From: Filosporella fistucella
Lineage: Eukaryota > Ascomycota > Leotiomycetes > Helotiales
Direction: 5' to 3'
DNA: 64,000 bases
Assembly (NCBI GenBank): GCA_030077755.1
Contig: JAQJZZ010000004.1
Span: 1,116,001-1,180,000 of the forward strand
In this document: piece by piece, positions 11,359 to 24,633 of the stretch
How positions within the stretch are numbered: position 1 is the first letter of the stretch
Layout of the letters: every line of letters begins with the position of its first letter
Program-made: the position numbers and the translations under genes
The notes under the pieces: model-generated
What the model saw: the letters and a program-made list of their open reading frames with translations, nothing else
Database searches by the model: none
What the model was told of the DNA's origin: nothing

Positions 11359-13390
11359 TCAAGCTTTCGCTACCTCGGGCACTTCGCCAGCCTCACTCTT
11401 CTCAGCTCTCGGCCTGCCAAATAACAAAACCATGCCTACCAACCAAGCAGGCCACCACACGCACCAGACCACGACTTGGGTATTCATCCCCCACACATCC
11501 CAACCAAACGCAGCTTCTTTCAATACTTCTCCTATTCCTAGTCCCCAGTATTTTGCACAGGCAAGAACAACAGTTGGAGGTGCTAGCAAGCTCAAAGGAA
11601 TTGCGAGGGAGGTAGTGATGAAAGGATGGTTAGGGAGAGGCTGAACATAGGCCAGTGGAGCCGAGAAAAGACCAACGAGGAAGGCTAACGAGAAGTTGAG
11701 AGTTGCAAGTGATGAGAGGAACATTCCAAGGAGGAGCAGGGAGAATGCCTTTATGAGCTGATATTGTTGAGTTGTGGGCGCAAAGTATTGGGCGAGAAAT
11801 TTGGAAACTAGGAAAGGAAAGATAGAATTGAAGATGGCGAAAGCGATGAACGTCAAGGGTAGCATCTGTTCCGGTCAGTAAGCAGTGAGTTGTATTATCA
11901 TGGATCATATCTCACCTTTTCAGATGTATGGTTGAAGAGGTACAAGGGTAGAACACCCAGAAACTGAGAGCCAGCAACGACAGCGAGAGGTAAAAATAGT
12001 TCTCGCTCCCTGACAGTCAACATTTCCTCGGGAACAAGAGCCTTCGCGCTACTCTTTTCAACCAGAATTAGCGGTTTTTTTTCTCCAGTGCTCGTTTGGG
12101 AGCTGGTTTCGGGTCTTTTTTCAATTGGAGAGCCACTCTTCACCCAGAGAAAGATGGCCATGATAGTAAAATTGACGGCAACGAGCATGGCACTAGGCAG
12201 ATATGTGCCAATACTGACAAAGCGGCTGGTCTGCATCAGCAGATAAAAGAAGAAACTTTGATGTAGATGCTCCAGAAGATTGTTCAAGCTTCTGAAGGTA
12301 CTCTCAATCACTCTTCCCATGGCCATTTCATCTTGCCATCCATCACCAAAAGGCTGCAAGGTAATGGCATCCACATGGTATGGGATGAAACTGCTGTGAG
12401 GGCCGGAAGCATGACCAAGACCTTGCTTCAACATACCTCGAAGCATTGTCTGTAGTCTGTCTTTGTAGCTGTCAGAGTGATGCCACATCTTTTGTAAAGC
12501 TACACCGATTCCCATCTGACCGCTAGCAATAGATACCACGGTGTTTAAGAGGTCCAGATTTGGCAGTTGTCCATTGACACCATCGTATACAATGTGAATA
12601 GACTCGAATCGGTGATCGAAAGGATAATCGATGACAATAGCCCCTTGCAACGCTCCACTCTTAAGAGAAAGGGATTCTATTGCAGGCGTTTGGTGTGTAT
12701 CGTGGTAAGCGTCTACCCAGGCTTGTGGTCCAGCTTTGCTGTCTGCTGTAATTAAGAATATGATGTCCTTCGACCACAATGACCATCGTTTGAAATAGCG
12801 AGCGAGAGTAAGGACGAGAGCTACTCCGCTACGATTCAGTGCCCCTTCAATATTTCTCCAAGCTCCAACGAGCACAATTGCCTCGGTAGCATCCCCTCTT
12901 GGAGCATGCAATATGGCATACACGTTCTCCCCTGTGTATGTTTGTCCGGCAGAAGTGTACTCGAACTTCTGCCGCGCAACCTTCAGCCCAGAAGCTTTAA
13001 AGAATTCCTCTAGCTTATCATTGACCCTAGTCGCATGTCAGCCACCTGTACTATATTTTCTTCACGCGCCCGTACTCAATGTTGCTGTTCTCACCCAGCG
13101 CATCCACTTCATGTTTGTACCCCCGGAACACATTTTGATCGCTGCCAGCAAAATAAGTATGCACCTGCCCAGGTAGCAGTGCATTTTCCGAGATGTATGT
13201 AGTCCGGGAATAGTCATTGAGAGGCAGAACGAGAAGCCATGCGACGCCAATAACTATGCAGAGAAAGGACAAGTAGGGGGGTAGTTTGAGGATTCGGGCG
13301 TTGCGCCGCAAAAGGACGCCGGAAGCTGTACATTCGTCAGTATAACATGGGGTTCTGTGGATAAGGAAGCTTACACAAAAGAGAAACCAT
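11359..13390 (-). CDS. GAA1: GPI transamidase subunit GAA1, 627 aa
   Basis: A component of the ER complex that transfers proteins to GPI anchors. The exons are 13390-13375 (16 coding bases), 13325-13076, 13026-11916 and 11865-11359, totalling 628 codons with stop. After MVSLLSSGVLLRRNARILKL comes one membrane segment (about residues 21-42), then the luminal M28-peptidase-like domain of the Gaa1 family (LVGAWRNIEGALNRSGVALVL, FLITADSKAGPQAWVDAYHD), then several C-terminal membrane segments. The start exon was placed because ATG at 13390 plus a GTAAGC donor joins in frame to the conserved RNARILKLPPYLSFL. The second donor (GTACGG at 13075) was chosen because it alone joins in frame to EVNDKLEEF. 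The GH72 protein of this window is a predicted client, being GPI-anchored. Confidence 0.92.
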
Positions 13391-13718
13391 AGTTACGGGG
13401 CAATTCGTGGTTGTTGACAACTCGTCATTTCCAGAAGTTTGGCCTGGCCTTGTAAGCTTCAATTGGCGATAAAGTAATAAATTCGTGGTTCCTCCACAGC
13501 CGACGCGACATATCAGGGGTCCAACAGTGTCACAATTTATAATGCTCACAAATATGTTCTTTAGTGTGGAAATTTATTCATATCAGTACACAAACATTTT
13601 AATTCATGTTCACATCTCTCTATAACCACAAGCAGCTTATGACCAACACCCAAATTATACCCCTTGACGCCGAGATATGCGTTATACACGAATAATATTA
13701 CACTCGTTCAAAATCACT
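13391..13718. other. Spacer between GAA1 start and RBD2 stop
   Basis: About 330 bases holding the GAA1 promoter and RBD2 3' end. The two genes run in the same direction. No other feature is evident. Confidence 0.5.
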
Positions 13719-14760
13719 TCATGGCCCTAGCCTTTGTGAGCTTGCAACGTAACTCAAAGCAATATTGCTGTCTCCAGCCGCATGGTTAGAATTTGTGGTA
13801 GGGAGAACTCCATATCGACCATAGGTCTTTTGATCAACAGAGACATAATGCGGTAGTCTCCCTAGCAAATTCAGTTTCCCTTCAATCCAGCGAAGGATCT
13901 TCTCCGGTGGAGCTAGGAATTTGAGATATCCCAAGCCCCCTAACACAATCAGCATTATTATACAGCAACAAGAATATTTAACAACTTACATCCGTAGCCA
14001 AATACTAATCCACAGACATGGCCGAGGAAGCTTGTATTTGGAATGAGAAAGGAAACAAACAGAACCATGACAAATGGTGTTATCCATGTCGGTATTTGCG
14101 TTGTCCCTAACAGAAAATAAGGGTTCGACTTGTACGTCTTCACGGCCTCCATTGCAATCAGAGTGAAGACCCAAATACTGTCATCCTTGTCAGCAAATTC
14201 CAGTTATAAGTATCCATCATATAATGCGTACCTAGCTCCAAGTATTGTAGTATTCATGTGCAAAATGCCTCTTTCGATAAATGTATAAAGTAACGCCGGG
14301 ATTGTGGAAAGAGCTTTGGTAATAGTCAGCCCAGTTCAAGTACACGATTGAATCTACTGTAGCCACAGAGCTTAACTCACGCCCCATGAAAAGTGCCAAA
14401 GTAGTAAGTGTTCCATGTTCTGCTTCAAATCTCTCCAGCAACGGTGTCAAGGCTAGCACGTTCATGAAGGTGTGGAAGAAACCAGCGTGGATAAGTGGGA
14501 ATGTGTTCGTCCTATACACTATATGAATATCAGCCATTGCTCTGTGGATATACTTTGCGGAGATTAAGTTAGGACCAACTTGTAGCTAACCCGATCTCCT
14601 TCGGAATGAGCGCTCCCCATTGCTTGACGTCCCATGCAGATTGGAAGCTCACAACCCATAAAATTATAATGATAGATAAGATAGAGCGAGTGAATAGAGG
14701 TAGCCGGAATACGTAGGATCGCATTCGCACTGCAGAGAAAGATGGTAAACTTGGAGCCAT
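13719..14760 (-). CDS. RBD2: Rhomboid-family intramembrane serine protease, RBD2 type, 269 aa
   Basis: A Golgi-type rhomboid; in Aspergillus and fission yeast the ortholog cleaves the sterol regulator SREBP. Five exons (14760-14580, 14518-14381, 14313-14232, 14177-13990, 13939-13719) give 270 codons. There are six or so membrane segments, the conserved GPLSTIPALLYTFIERG, the serine active site in TILGAS-IW (S134, whose codon AG|T is split by an intron) and the histidine in FLGHVCGLVFGYGWG (H187). The C-terminal tail after WGLGYLKFLAPPEKILRWIEGKLNLL is short and hydrophilic, as in fungal Rbd2. MAPSLPSF at 14760 is the first ATG; the longer frame upstream begins with GTG. Length matches the family (~270). 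Confidence 0.93.
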
Positions 14761-15767
14761 GGTTGTAGGTGTCCCTTCTTTCACGACTTGACTTCCGTCC
14801 TTTCAGAATTCGAGGGAAGGTATTTTGTTATAAAACGAGTTTGGATAGAGCCCTCAATTAAATGCATATGCGACTGCCAACATTGTTGTAACACACAAGC
14901 TATCGAGTACCGCGGTGGAGAAGGAGTTCGGAGAGGTCAAAGTTCTCGACATTCAATCCACCAGAAACACGGTCGCTTACAACATCCCTGCACAAGGCTA
15001 GAATGGCGACAAGGCTGTGTGGAGTTGACACTCAAACGGCTGGGACGGCTGATGAGATGAGACATACAGAAAAGTCTGCAAGCATAGGCAGAGCAAAAGA
15101 GATAATCTTGAAGACGCATTGGAACCCAAAAGGTTGTTTGCTTCTATTGACTGGATGAAAACTGTACGGAAGGATGTTTTCCTACCCACCACAACCACAG
15201 AAATCAATCAGAGGTAATTTAAGCCGCAAAGCACTTCTGTCAAAGGGAGAACGTAAAAATTTACTTATTCAATGGTCCAAAGAACAGTCAAAAAATTACT
15301 GGTATATTTCAGAAAATTCGTTCTAGGCTTTAGGATGTTGCCGGCACATATTTGTAGCTGTATCTTCCTGTTCAACCGCTTGCCCAATCTTATTTGTTGA
15401 ACCGCCGCTGACCCAAATTACTCTCAGCATCTGACGCATTCCGACCAGGCTTAGCCACCATATAGATTGGTGGCGATTTCGTTGTGGGGAAAAGCCTCAA
15501 ACGTGGGCAATTAAGGGTATGTAAGAGGGTTACGCTACAGAATTAGATATGAGTTGGCACGTTGGCTTCAATGTTCATCATATGTACTACGACGGTTTTA
15601 CTAGCACATTGAAAATGTCGAAGCACTAGTGCCAAAACTCAATTTAGGTAGCAATAGACACCACAACGAGCAAATCAACGAGCTCTGAATGCATAAACAA
15701 CGGAAGTCAAACTGATATTTCATAAGAGTACATATGCCTAAGAGAACCAAACACCATCCATACCATC
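14761..15767. other. 1 kb spacer between RBD2 and aconitase
   Basis: This holds the RBD2 promoter and the aconitase 3' end. The short open frames in it have no recognisable content, and I see no RNA gene. Confidence 0.5.
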
Positions 15768-18700
15768 TTACGCATTGGCCTTGGCCATGGTGTTCAACGC
15801 ACTTCCGTTCTTGAACCATTCTAGTTGTGGTGCGTTGAATGTGTGACTAAGCTTAATATCAAAAGTCTCGCCGTTCTTTGGGTGCACTCTCAAGGTGACT
15901 GGCTTTCCGACAGCTAATTCTGTACAGAGGAGATCAACTTTGTCCTCTGGGTTGATCTTGTCGTAATCAGCTGGGTCGCTGAAGGTCAATGGAAGCATGC
16001 CTTGCTTCTTCAGGTTGGTTTCGTGGATACGGGCAAAGCTTCGGGTGATGATTGCAAGACCGCCCAAGTGTCTGGGCTCTAATGCAGCGTGTTCTCTCGA
16101 ACTTCCCTCGCCATAGTTCCAGTCACCGATGACAACCCAAGGGATACCCTTCTTCTTGTAATCTCTAGCAGTAGCTGGAACTGCATCCCACTCACCAGTG
16201 GTGAAGTTCTTAACCTTGTTGGCCTCACCGTTTGCCGAATTTGTTGCGCCAACTGTAGACAATCATGGATCAGTATAATTTCTGCTAAATGTGCCTCTTC
16301 AAAGGCGGGAATGGAGAAGTCTGCCGAAGGCTTGTGGGGTAGGCTTACTCAACATATTGTTGGAGATGTTGTCCAAGTGACCTCTGTACTTGAGCCATGG
16401 ACCAGCCATTGAGATGTGATCAGTGGTAGTCTTTCCTTGTGCCTTGATCAAGATCGGGATATCAAGAGCATCCTTGCCATCCCATGCGCTGAAAGGCTCG
16501 AGAAGTTGCAGACGATCGGATGTTGGCGAGACTGCTACGCTGACAGCGCTGCGCTCTGCAGGAGGAGCTTGATAGGTGTCCTGTCCAGGGTCATAGCCTC
16601 TGGATGGGAGGCCATCACCGGTTGGTGGAGACAAAAGGAACTCGTTTCCATCCTTATCCTTTAGCTTGTCGGTGAGTGGGTTGAAGTGAAGAGAACCGGC
16701 AATAGTCATGGCAACCACGAGATCTGGAGAGGCGACGAAGGAGTGGGTGGCAGGGTTGGCATCATTGCGTCCAGTGAAATTTCGATTATAGGATGAGATA
16801 ATGGAATTGGCTTCTCCCTTCTTGACATCCTTACGATCCCATTGTCCTTGGATTTTGTGTTAGCTGTAAGTACTTCCGTAAGATCTCGACATTTAGAGCC
16901 AGTTTTCGAGGATAGTAGAATTGAGAATACACTGTTACAATGGCGCAGCACTGCAAACACCACGTGCAAAGCATCCAATCACTCGGAGTGCCATTGACCC
17001 AGAGCGCCCCGAGACGTATCAAATTGAAAGCAAAGAAATGCTGTAGATAACTTACCAATGCATGGTCCACAAGCATTCGCTATAGACAAGTTAGCGCCGA
17101 GTTTAAGGGACAGACTAAAGGGCGAAGAGCTTCCGAGGTGATCGAAAGCTATTCGCCTCCTTTATCTTTGGTTAAAGAAGGGGATGACTTTACCAAGTAC
17201 AACACCACCGAATTCTTCGAAGGTAGACAATTGGCCATCACGTTCGATAGTTGCTCTATTCATTGATTAACTTTCGATTGGCTCTCTCGTTATGGGCGCG
17301 GTGTACCGCTTGGCTTCACATACCTGATCTGTTCCGAACCGGGAGTAACAGTGAAGATAGACTTGGCTTTGATGCCGTGGTCCAAAGCATCGCGGGCAAT
17401 GGAAGCTCCACGGCTCATATCTTCGTATGAGGAGTTTGCTGTGAAGAATTCAGTCACACTTCTGCATTACAATCTGCTTCGCTTTCACATACTGCATGAA
17501 CCAATCAAACCGACTTTGAGCTCATCTGGCCAGTTGTTGGCCTTGACGGCCTCACTGAATTTGGAGATAGGAGTAGCAAGATCTGGGGTGAATGGACCAT
17601 TGATATGCGGTTCGAGCTCGGAAAGGTTAATTTCGATAAGCTCGTCATATTCGGCACCCTCGTCTTCTCTCAGTTCCTTGGCGTATGTACGAGCAAAATC
17701 ACCAATCTCTGAACGCTTAGTCGCAGCCAAGTAGTCGTACATGCGGTCATTGAAGGGGAAAAGACTGGTTGTGGCACCAATTTCAGCGCCCATGTTCTAT
17801 TTGGGCAGTTAGTAAGCCATACAAAAATTCACACATGTTTGAGGGATGACAACGCAATTGCAAAAAAGATTGACTTACACAAATGGTAGCCATGCCTGTG
17901 CAGCTGACGCTGTTTGCTCCGGGGCCTAGAACCAGAAATTAGCATGATATTCTTCCACCCCAGAAAGGTCGAGGAATGGACGGTTATGTACCGTGATATT
18001 CAACTATGGCACCCTGTGAACAAATTAGTACAGGAGTTAATATATGAGCTATGCTTGTGAGCTGCTCGCCCTGAAAGTCGTGGTATGAAAAACGTGGATT
18101 TCGACTTACGGTTCCTCCCTTAACAGTCAGGATTCCAGCAACCTTCAGAATGATATCTGGTATGCAGCGTTAGTTCTCGCGGCTGGAGCATTCTGTTAAT
18201 GGATACATACCCTTTGGTGTGGTCCAGCCAGACATTTGTCCGGTGAGCTTGATACCGATGACTTTTGGTGCCTTCAATTCCCAAGGAAGGTTGGCCATAA
18301 CATCGACAGCATCTGCTCCACCAACTCCAATAGCTGCCATACCGAGACCACCTGCATTGGGAGTATGCGAGTCAGTACCGATCAACAGGCCACCTGGGAA
18401 AGCATAGTTCTCGAGGATAATTTGATGAATGATTCCAGACCCAGGTCTCCAGAAACCGATGTTGTATTTAGCACAGGATGTAGACAGGAAATCATAGACT
18501 TCCTTATTGATTTCTTGTGCTCTGGCAAGATCCTTTGCTCCGCCGACTTGGGCCTCGATAAGATGGTCACAATGGACAGTGGTTGGGTTTGCGACCGATG
18601 GCATGCCAGCGGACATGAATTGCAAGATTGCCATCTGGGCAGTGGCATCTTGACAAGCGACACGATCAGGACGGAGCTTCAAGTATGAGACACCACGCTC

Positions 18701-18958
18701 GATCTCTTGTCCATGAGGATCGTCCAAATGCGAGTAGAGAATCTTCTCGGCATATGTGAGAGGTCTGTTCAAGCGTTGTCGGACAATTGCCAGATTCTCG
18801 GACATCTTCTTGTAGTTGATGAAGTTGTTTGGCTCGTGAATGTTTTGGCGGACCTTCTTGTCCAGAGGGGGATCAGAGACGGTGGCCATCCTGCGAATGG
18901 CATTGCTGGTGAACAGCTTTCGCTGGGCAGCGAGAAGAGACTGTCGTGAAGCCAACAT
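15768..18958 (-). CDS. ACO1: Mitochondrial aconitase, 783 aa
   Basis: Converts citrate to isocitrate in the TCA cycle. Ten exons: 18958-18211, 18156-18110, 18013-17992, 17925-17879, 17796-17493, 17438-17324, 17255-17194, 17079-17056, 16846-16349 and 16252-15768; all phases agree, giving 784 codons. The N-terminus ([28 protein letters not shown]) is a mitochondrial presequence. The 4Fe-4S ligands are C389 (in SCTNSS) and C452/C455 (in [12 protein letters not shown]); their spacing of 63 and 3 equals that in yeast Aco1. Active-site signatures [13 protein letters not shown] and [18 protein letters not shown] are present. Exons 3 (22 bases) and 8 (24 bases) are tiny; exon 8 carries both cysteines of the CGPC motif, and the SCT motif is itself split by an intron. 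Two CCAAT boxes lie upstream. Confidence 0.96.
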
Positions 18959-20410
18959 GATCGCTGAGGAGAGGCGACGTTGGAGTTGTGGTGTAGAAAG
19001 AGTGGAGAGGAGGAGGAGAAAAGAATGAAGAAGGTCGAGAAAGCTTGAGCTGGACTTCTGTTTCTATTTCCCTCGGGTAGCTTATCTCGGCAGCAAGGCG
19101 CAATGTTGTTAGCCAATCAACGTTGCACCGATTCCAATTGACGCCAGGTATCCAGCAGCAAATGTGGCTTGTGAGCCTCAGGCATTATGGATGGAGGGAG
19201 ACCTGGCGGGGGGTCGGGGGGGCAAGCAGTTCAGGTAGGATGATGTCAAACGGGAAAAGAGGCAGTTGGGCGGAATGATCAGCCAATGAATCCCTTTGGG
19301 AAGAGTGACACAGAGACCTGGAGACCACTCAGAAATTTCACTTGGCTTTTCTCTTGCCTCGTTCTTACAATTCACGCACTTGTTATGCAATGTTATGCCA
19401 TGTTATGCGATTGCTATGCCAAACTATGTCACACCATACCTGTTTAGTTCTCGCCCGGCCAGCCTGGCTTGTGATGCTCCGTTCGTTCGTACAGTTCACC
19501 AGGGAGTACTCGTAGTGGTAGCGTAGCTACGGAATAAGGTAAAAGTAGACTCGACTCGCTACCTGCCCTCCATAGCTAGTCTTTGTTGTTCATCTCTGCT
19601 CAATCGGAGACCCGCCGCGGCTGCAGAGGACATTGAGAGCGTGGAGGCACTAGGTACACTTGATACCTATCTACCTACGGATACATCCACCTCCACTACC
19701 TGCTTTATCCAGATCCAGACTTAACCAGGTCTTTCTTGACCAATTTTTATCGTGAAGTTTATCGTAAAACCTCCTAGCACCGGCGGGATATTTAGATGGG
19801 ATGGCATGGCATTGAAACAATGGGGCTAGTATTATCTTGACATCGGAAAAGCTTTGAATCAACGTGAAGATAATAGGCACGCGGGATAGCGAGTGGTGCA
19901 GGCAATGGCACACTATCGGGCACCGTTCATGAGGGCAGAACTGGAACTCTAGCTAGATACCTTAGCAGGCTAGCCATCCTGGTGAAATACCGCATATCAA
20001 AAAGAAAATCTAACCGTTGCTATTTGACTTAGCAAAGGAAGAAAACTCCGTACACTATTGTTCCTCAAAACCCCCAACTACCTTTCTTACCTTGCTAACA
20101 TATCCATCAGCCAAGTGTTTCTCTAGTGCAAGTTGACAATCTGCGGATACATCCGCATCCTCACAGTGAGTGTCAGTCCAACATCCGCTGGATTTTCAAA
20201 GCGAAAGCGGGACTTCTATCCGCATCCACATTCACATCCACAACCCACCACAGCCTCGGTCATTTTTCCGGCCCGGGATTAAAAAAAATTCTTCGACCTG
20301 GAGACCACTATGAGCCTTCCATAACCCGCCTGCCCGAAATTTGAAGTTCAGTCCCGGAATTTTCTCTTCCATACTGCCAGCCAAAACTGACCTTGTCCGC
20401 GCACATCAAA
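18959..20410. promoter_or_regulatory. Divergent upstream region of ACO1 and BUD20
   Basis: A 1.45 kb region without a gene, feeding ACO1 leftwards and the BUD20-like gene rightwards. On the + strand AGCCAATCA (19111-19119) and AGCCAATGA (19281-19289) both fit the RRCCAATSR consensus of the fungal CCAAT-binding (HAP) complex. They lie about 155 and 325 bases from the ACO1 ATG. A G-rich stretch at about 19195-19225 and short TATGC repeats near 19382-19430 are the only other features. Confidence 0.5.
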
Positions 20411-20919
20411 ATGGGCATTCCACAGAAGTCCACTCGCACTAAGACCAGGAGGCGTCTGAGGTGTGTTGCTTATCTATTTGCAGATACCCCCACCCGCACC
20501 GAACAGCTGCTGATTGCCTCACTTTAGAGATCTCGATCAGATCGCAGAGGATTTGAAGTCCCCTAAGCATCTGGAGCAATTCAAAAGTGCAAAGGCCCCA
20601 GAAGACCTTCCAGGCTTAGGGCAGTTCTACTGCATAGAATGCGCGAAGTTCTTTGAGAGCGAGCACAGCATGGTCACACACCGCAAAGGCAGCACACACA
20701 AGAGACAGTAATTCGAACTCTTTCACGGTCATAGAACTTATGCTGATAGTGTCTAGGGTCAAAGCTCTGAAAGATGCACCGTATAGTCAGAAGGAGGCCG
20801 AAGCAGCAATTGGCCTAAGGACAGACAATGGACCTCGACTGGCCGCCAAAGAGAACACACATGATACTGAAGTAGAGATGGAGGATTCGGGTTTCATGGA
20901 CGATTCGGTGGCAACTTGA
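20411..20919 (+). CDS. BUD20: BUD20/ZNF593-like C2H2 zinc-finger protein, 130 aa
   Basis: A small nuclear zinc-finger protein; the yeast ortholog is a shuttling 60S pre-ribosome export factor. Three exons, 20411-20460, 20528-20707 and 20757-20919, sum to 131 codons. The basic N-terminus (MGIPQKSTRTKTRRRLR) is followed by the bipartite region DLDQIAEDLKSP and one C2H2 finger with C-x2-C (FYCIECAKFF) and H-x5-H (MVTHRKGSTHKR). Both introns split codons and have CTGAT-type branch sites. Length matches human ZNF593 (~134 aa) better than yeast Bud20. Its stop lies only 81 bases from the convergent DAM1 stop, so the two 3' untranslated regions probably overlap. Confidence 0.92.
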
Positions 20920-21000
20920 GGTCATATAATGTCTCTCAAAACTTGGACGTTGGATGGGATCGGCCGTTATGTCGAGGACAACGTATATGGGCTATCTTCG

Positions 21001-21801
21001 CTATTTCAGACCACGACTCTTTGCTGCTCTCGCAAGACCACTTCCTCGAGTCCCTCGCAGCCCACCTCGCGCCGCTCCGCCCCTTCCTGCTGGCCCAGTA
21101 CCTCCACGATTGGCCCCCGCGATCCGCGAAGCTGGAGCTGGGGTTGTAAATTTTGGGGTAGCTTTGGACGATGTTGGTGGATTATCCACAAAGGAGGTAT
21201 CTGTAGTCCTGCAAAATATCAGAGGAATCCATGAGGTAAAACATGATAACTTACATGAATGTTGTTTCCCCATCAATTTCGCCGTGAAATCTGTCTGAAT
21301 TGGTCGAACGGCCTTTGAGTATGTCAGTTAAGGCTCGCTCCGTGTGTTGAATTATCTCACCAAGATTTTCTTGTTGGTCGCGGGCTCTCCGAAATGAGTC
21401 TGAAACTGGCGCCTATTTGTCTGTCAATTCACAGATATAGTGGCACTAGATTATTAGACACTAACTTCCGGAAAATCGACGCAGAACGCATTCATGTTCA
21501 ACCCATATAGAAAGCTTGCGAAGTTTTCGCTGAACCGTGCCAAACTTTCGTGCATCAATTGCAGGTGCATAAAATTGGCTTCCAAATCCGCCATTGAATC
21601 CGACAGCTCCGCGAACGCAGGCTCAAAGGCTTCCAAAGGAACGTCAGAGGCGCCTCCAATGCTGGCTTTACCAGATTCGCGCAGCGATGACCTCGATGAT
21701 GGCCGTAGAGGGGTGGTTGGGCGCGAAAAGGGTTTGCGGTTGCCAGATGTTGACCGTTTGCTGCTGCTTCCGCCATCGACCTGCGGGGTTGATGAGGACA
21801 T
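21001..21801 (-). CDS. DAM1: DASH/Dam1 complex subunit DAM1, 233 aa
   Basis: A kinetochore protein of the microtubule-encircling DASH ring, an Aurora B target. Three exons, 21801-21466, 21412-21255 and 21208-21001, sum to 234 codons. The Ser/Thr/Arg-rich N-terminus leads into the diagnostic Dam1 core, including LSDSMADLEANFMHLQLMHE and NMNAFCVDFPEAP, then a helical segment (SFRRARDQQENLGEI) and a Gly/Arg-rich basic tail (TGPAGRGGAARGGLRGTRGS) ending SRGLK. Both introns (53 and 46 bases) are short with good sites; the first acceptor AAATAG was chosen because it restores EAPVSDSF. The open frames on the + strand across exon 3 are antisense shadows. Confidence 0.92.
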
Positions 21802-22381
21802 GGCTGATGATTGATATTATGAGAGTGTTAGCCGTATCATAGATTAGTCCTTTCGTGTATCAACTTGTGCCTGTATTCAAGAAATCGTCGCGGTGCTGTG
21901 TCGACTTTGATTATTTACCAAATCTCGACGCCAACCCCACGCGAAGCGCCCTGAGCCTAAATCCTAGGTACTCTGGTACTTCGTAATTCCCCATAAAAAG
22001 GTACCGTAACCTATGTATCCGCTACCTCCAGCATCCAATCACAAAGGCAAATCACCTTATGGAAGGAAACGAAAGGAGGGGGGCTGTGCTGAGTGAGCAC
22101 AAGAGCAAATGACGATGCTGGCTTTGCGACGGCAGACTCGGAATCAGTTTGTAGTCTCCGTTGCTGAGTGAGCTGTACTCGTACAAGTACATGCATCTCC
22201 ACCATATTACTGCAATATCTGCCTGTACCTGGACACTAGCATTGCAATTATTCATTGCTCTCATTATCCCCAATTTGGAATCATCTTCTGCTTCATAGAC
22301 TGCCGTGCGAACTCATCTCAGTGCGCACTTGTGCGCTGCGCTTTGCGCATCCCCCCGCCTTTCTCTCAACCATCAACTTCC
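21802..22381. promoter_or_regulatory. Divergent upstream region DAM1 / Sec14-like gene
   Basis: About 580 bases between two divergent starts, containing both promoters. A TCCAATCA site is at about 22031-22038. No other gene is seen. Confidence 0.4.
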
Positions 22382-24313
<1,932 letters not shown>

Positions 24314-24633
24314 ATATTAGTGAGTCCGGATACTTTCTACTATCAATGCCGAAATTTCAGATGGTCACGACAATATATGAGAACTTACAATGACGGATGG
24401 CGTTGTGCGTGAAGTTGTATCATAATTTTGTATATATTGAAGTGCATACCGGGCATTGCGAGGAGGTAGATGCTCTGGGTGTTAGATGTTCCCAGCATAC
24501 AAAGGTCAATAATCACTTCATCTCATGCACCATATGTCATAGTTTGTGGATTGCTACCAGTTCGCCCCGGCGACCAACTAGCTCCTCACGTATTGCCATT
24601 ATCAATCATTCGGATCCACGGCTCGTTTGTAGT
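24314..24633. other. Convergent spacer Sec14-like / HIT gene
   Basis: About 320 bases between two stop codons; 3' untranslated regions only as far as I can see. Confidence 0.5.

Noticed and set aside
20930..21298. Open frames on the + strand after BUD20
   Set aside because: They are antisense to DAM1 exon 3, whose Gly/Arg/Ala-rich codons keep the other strand open.
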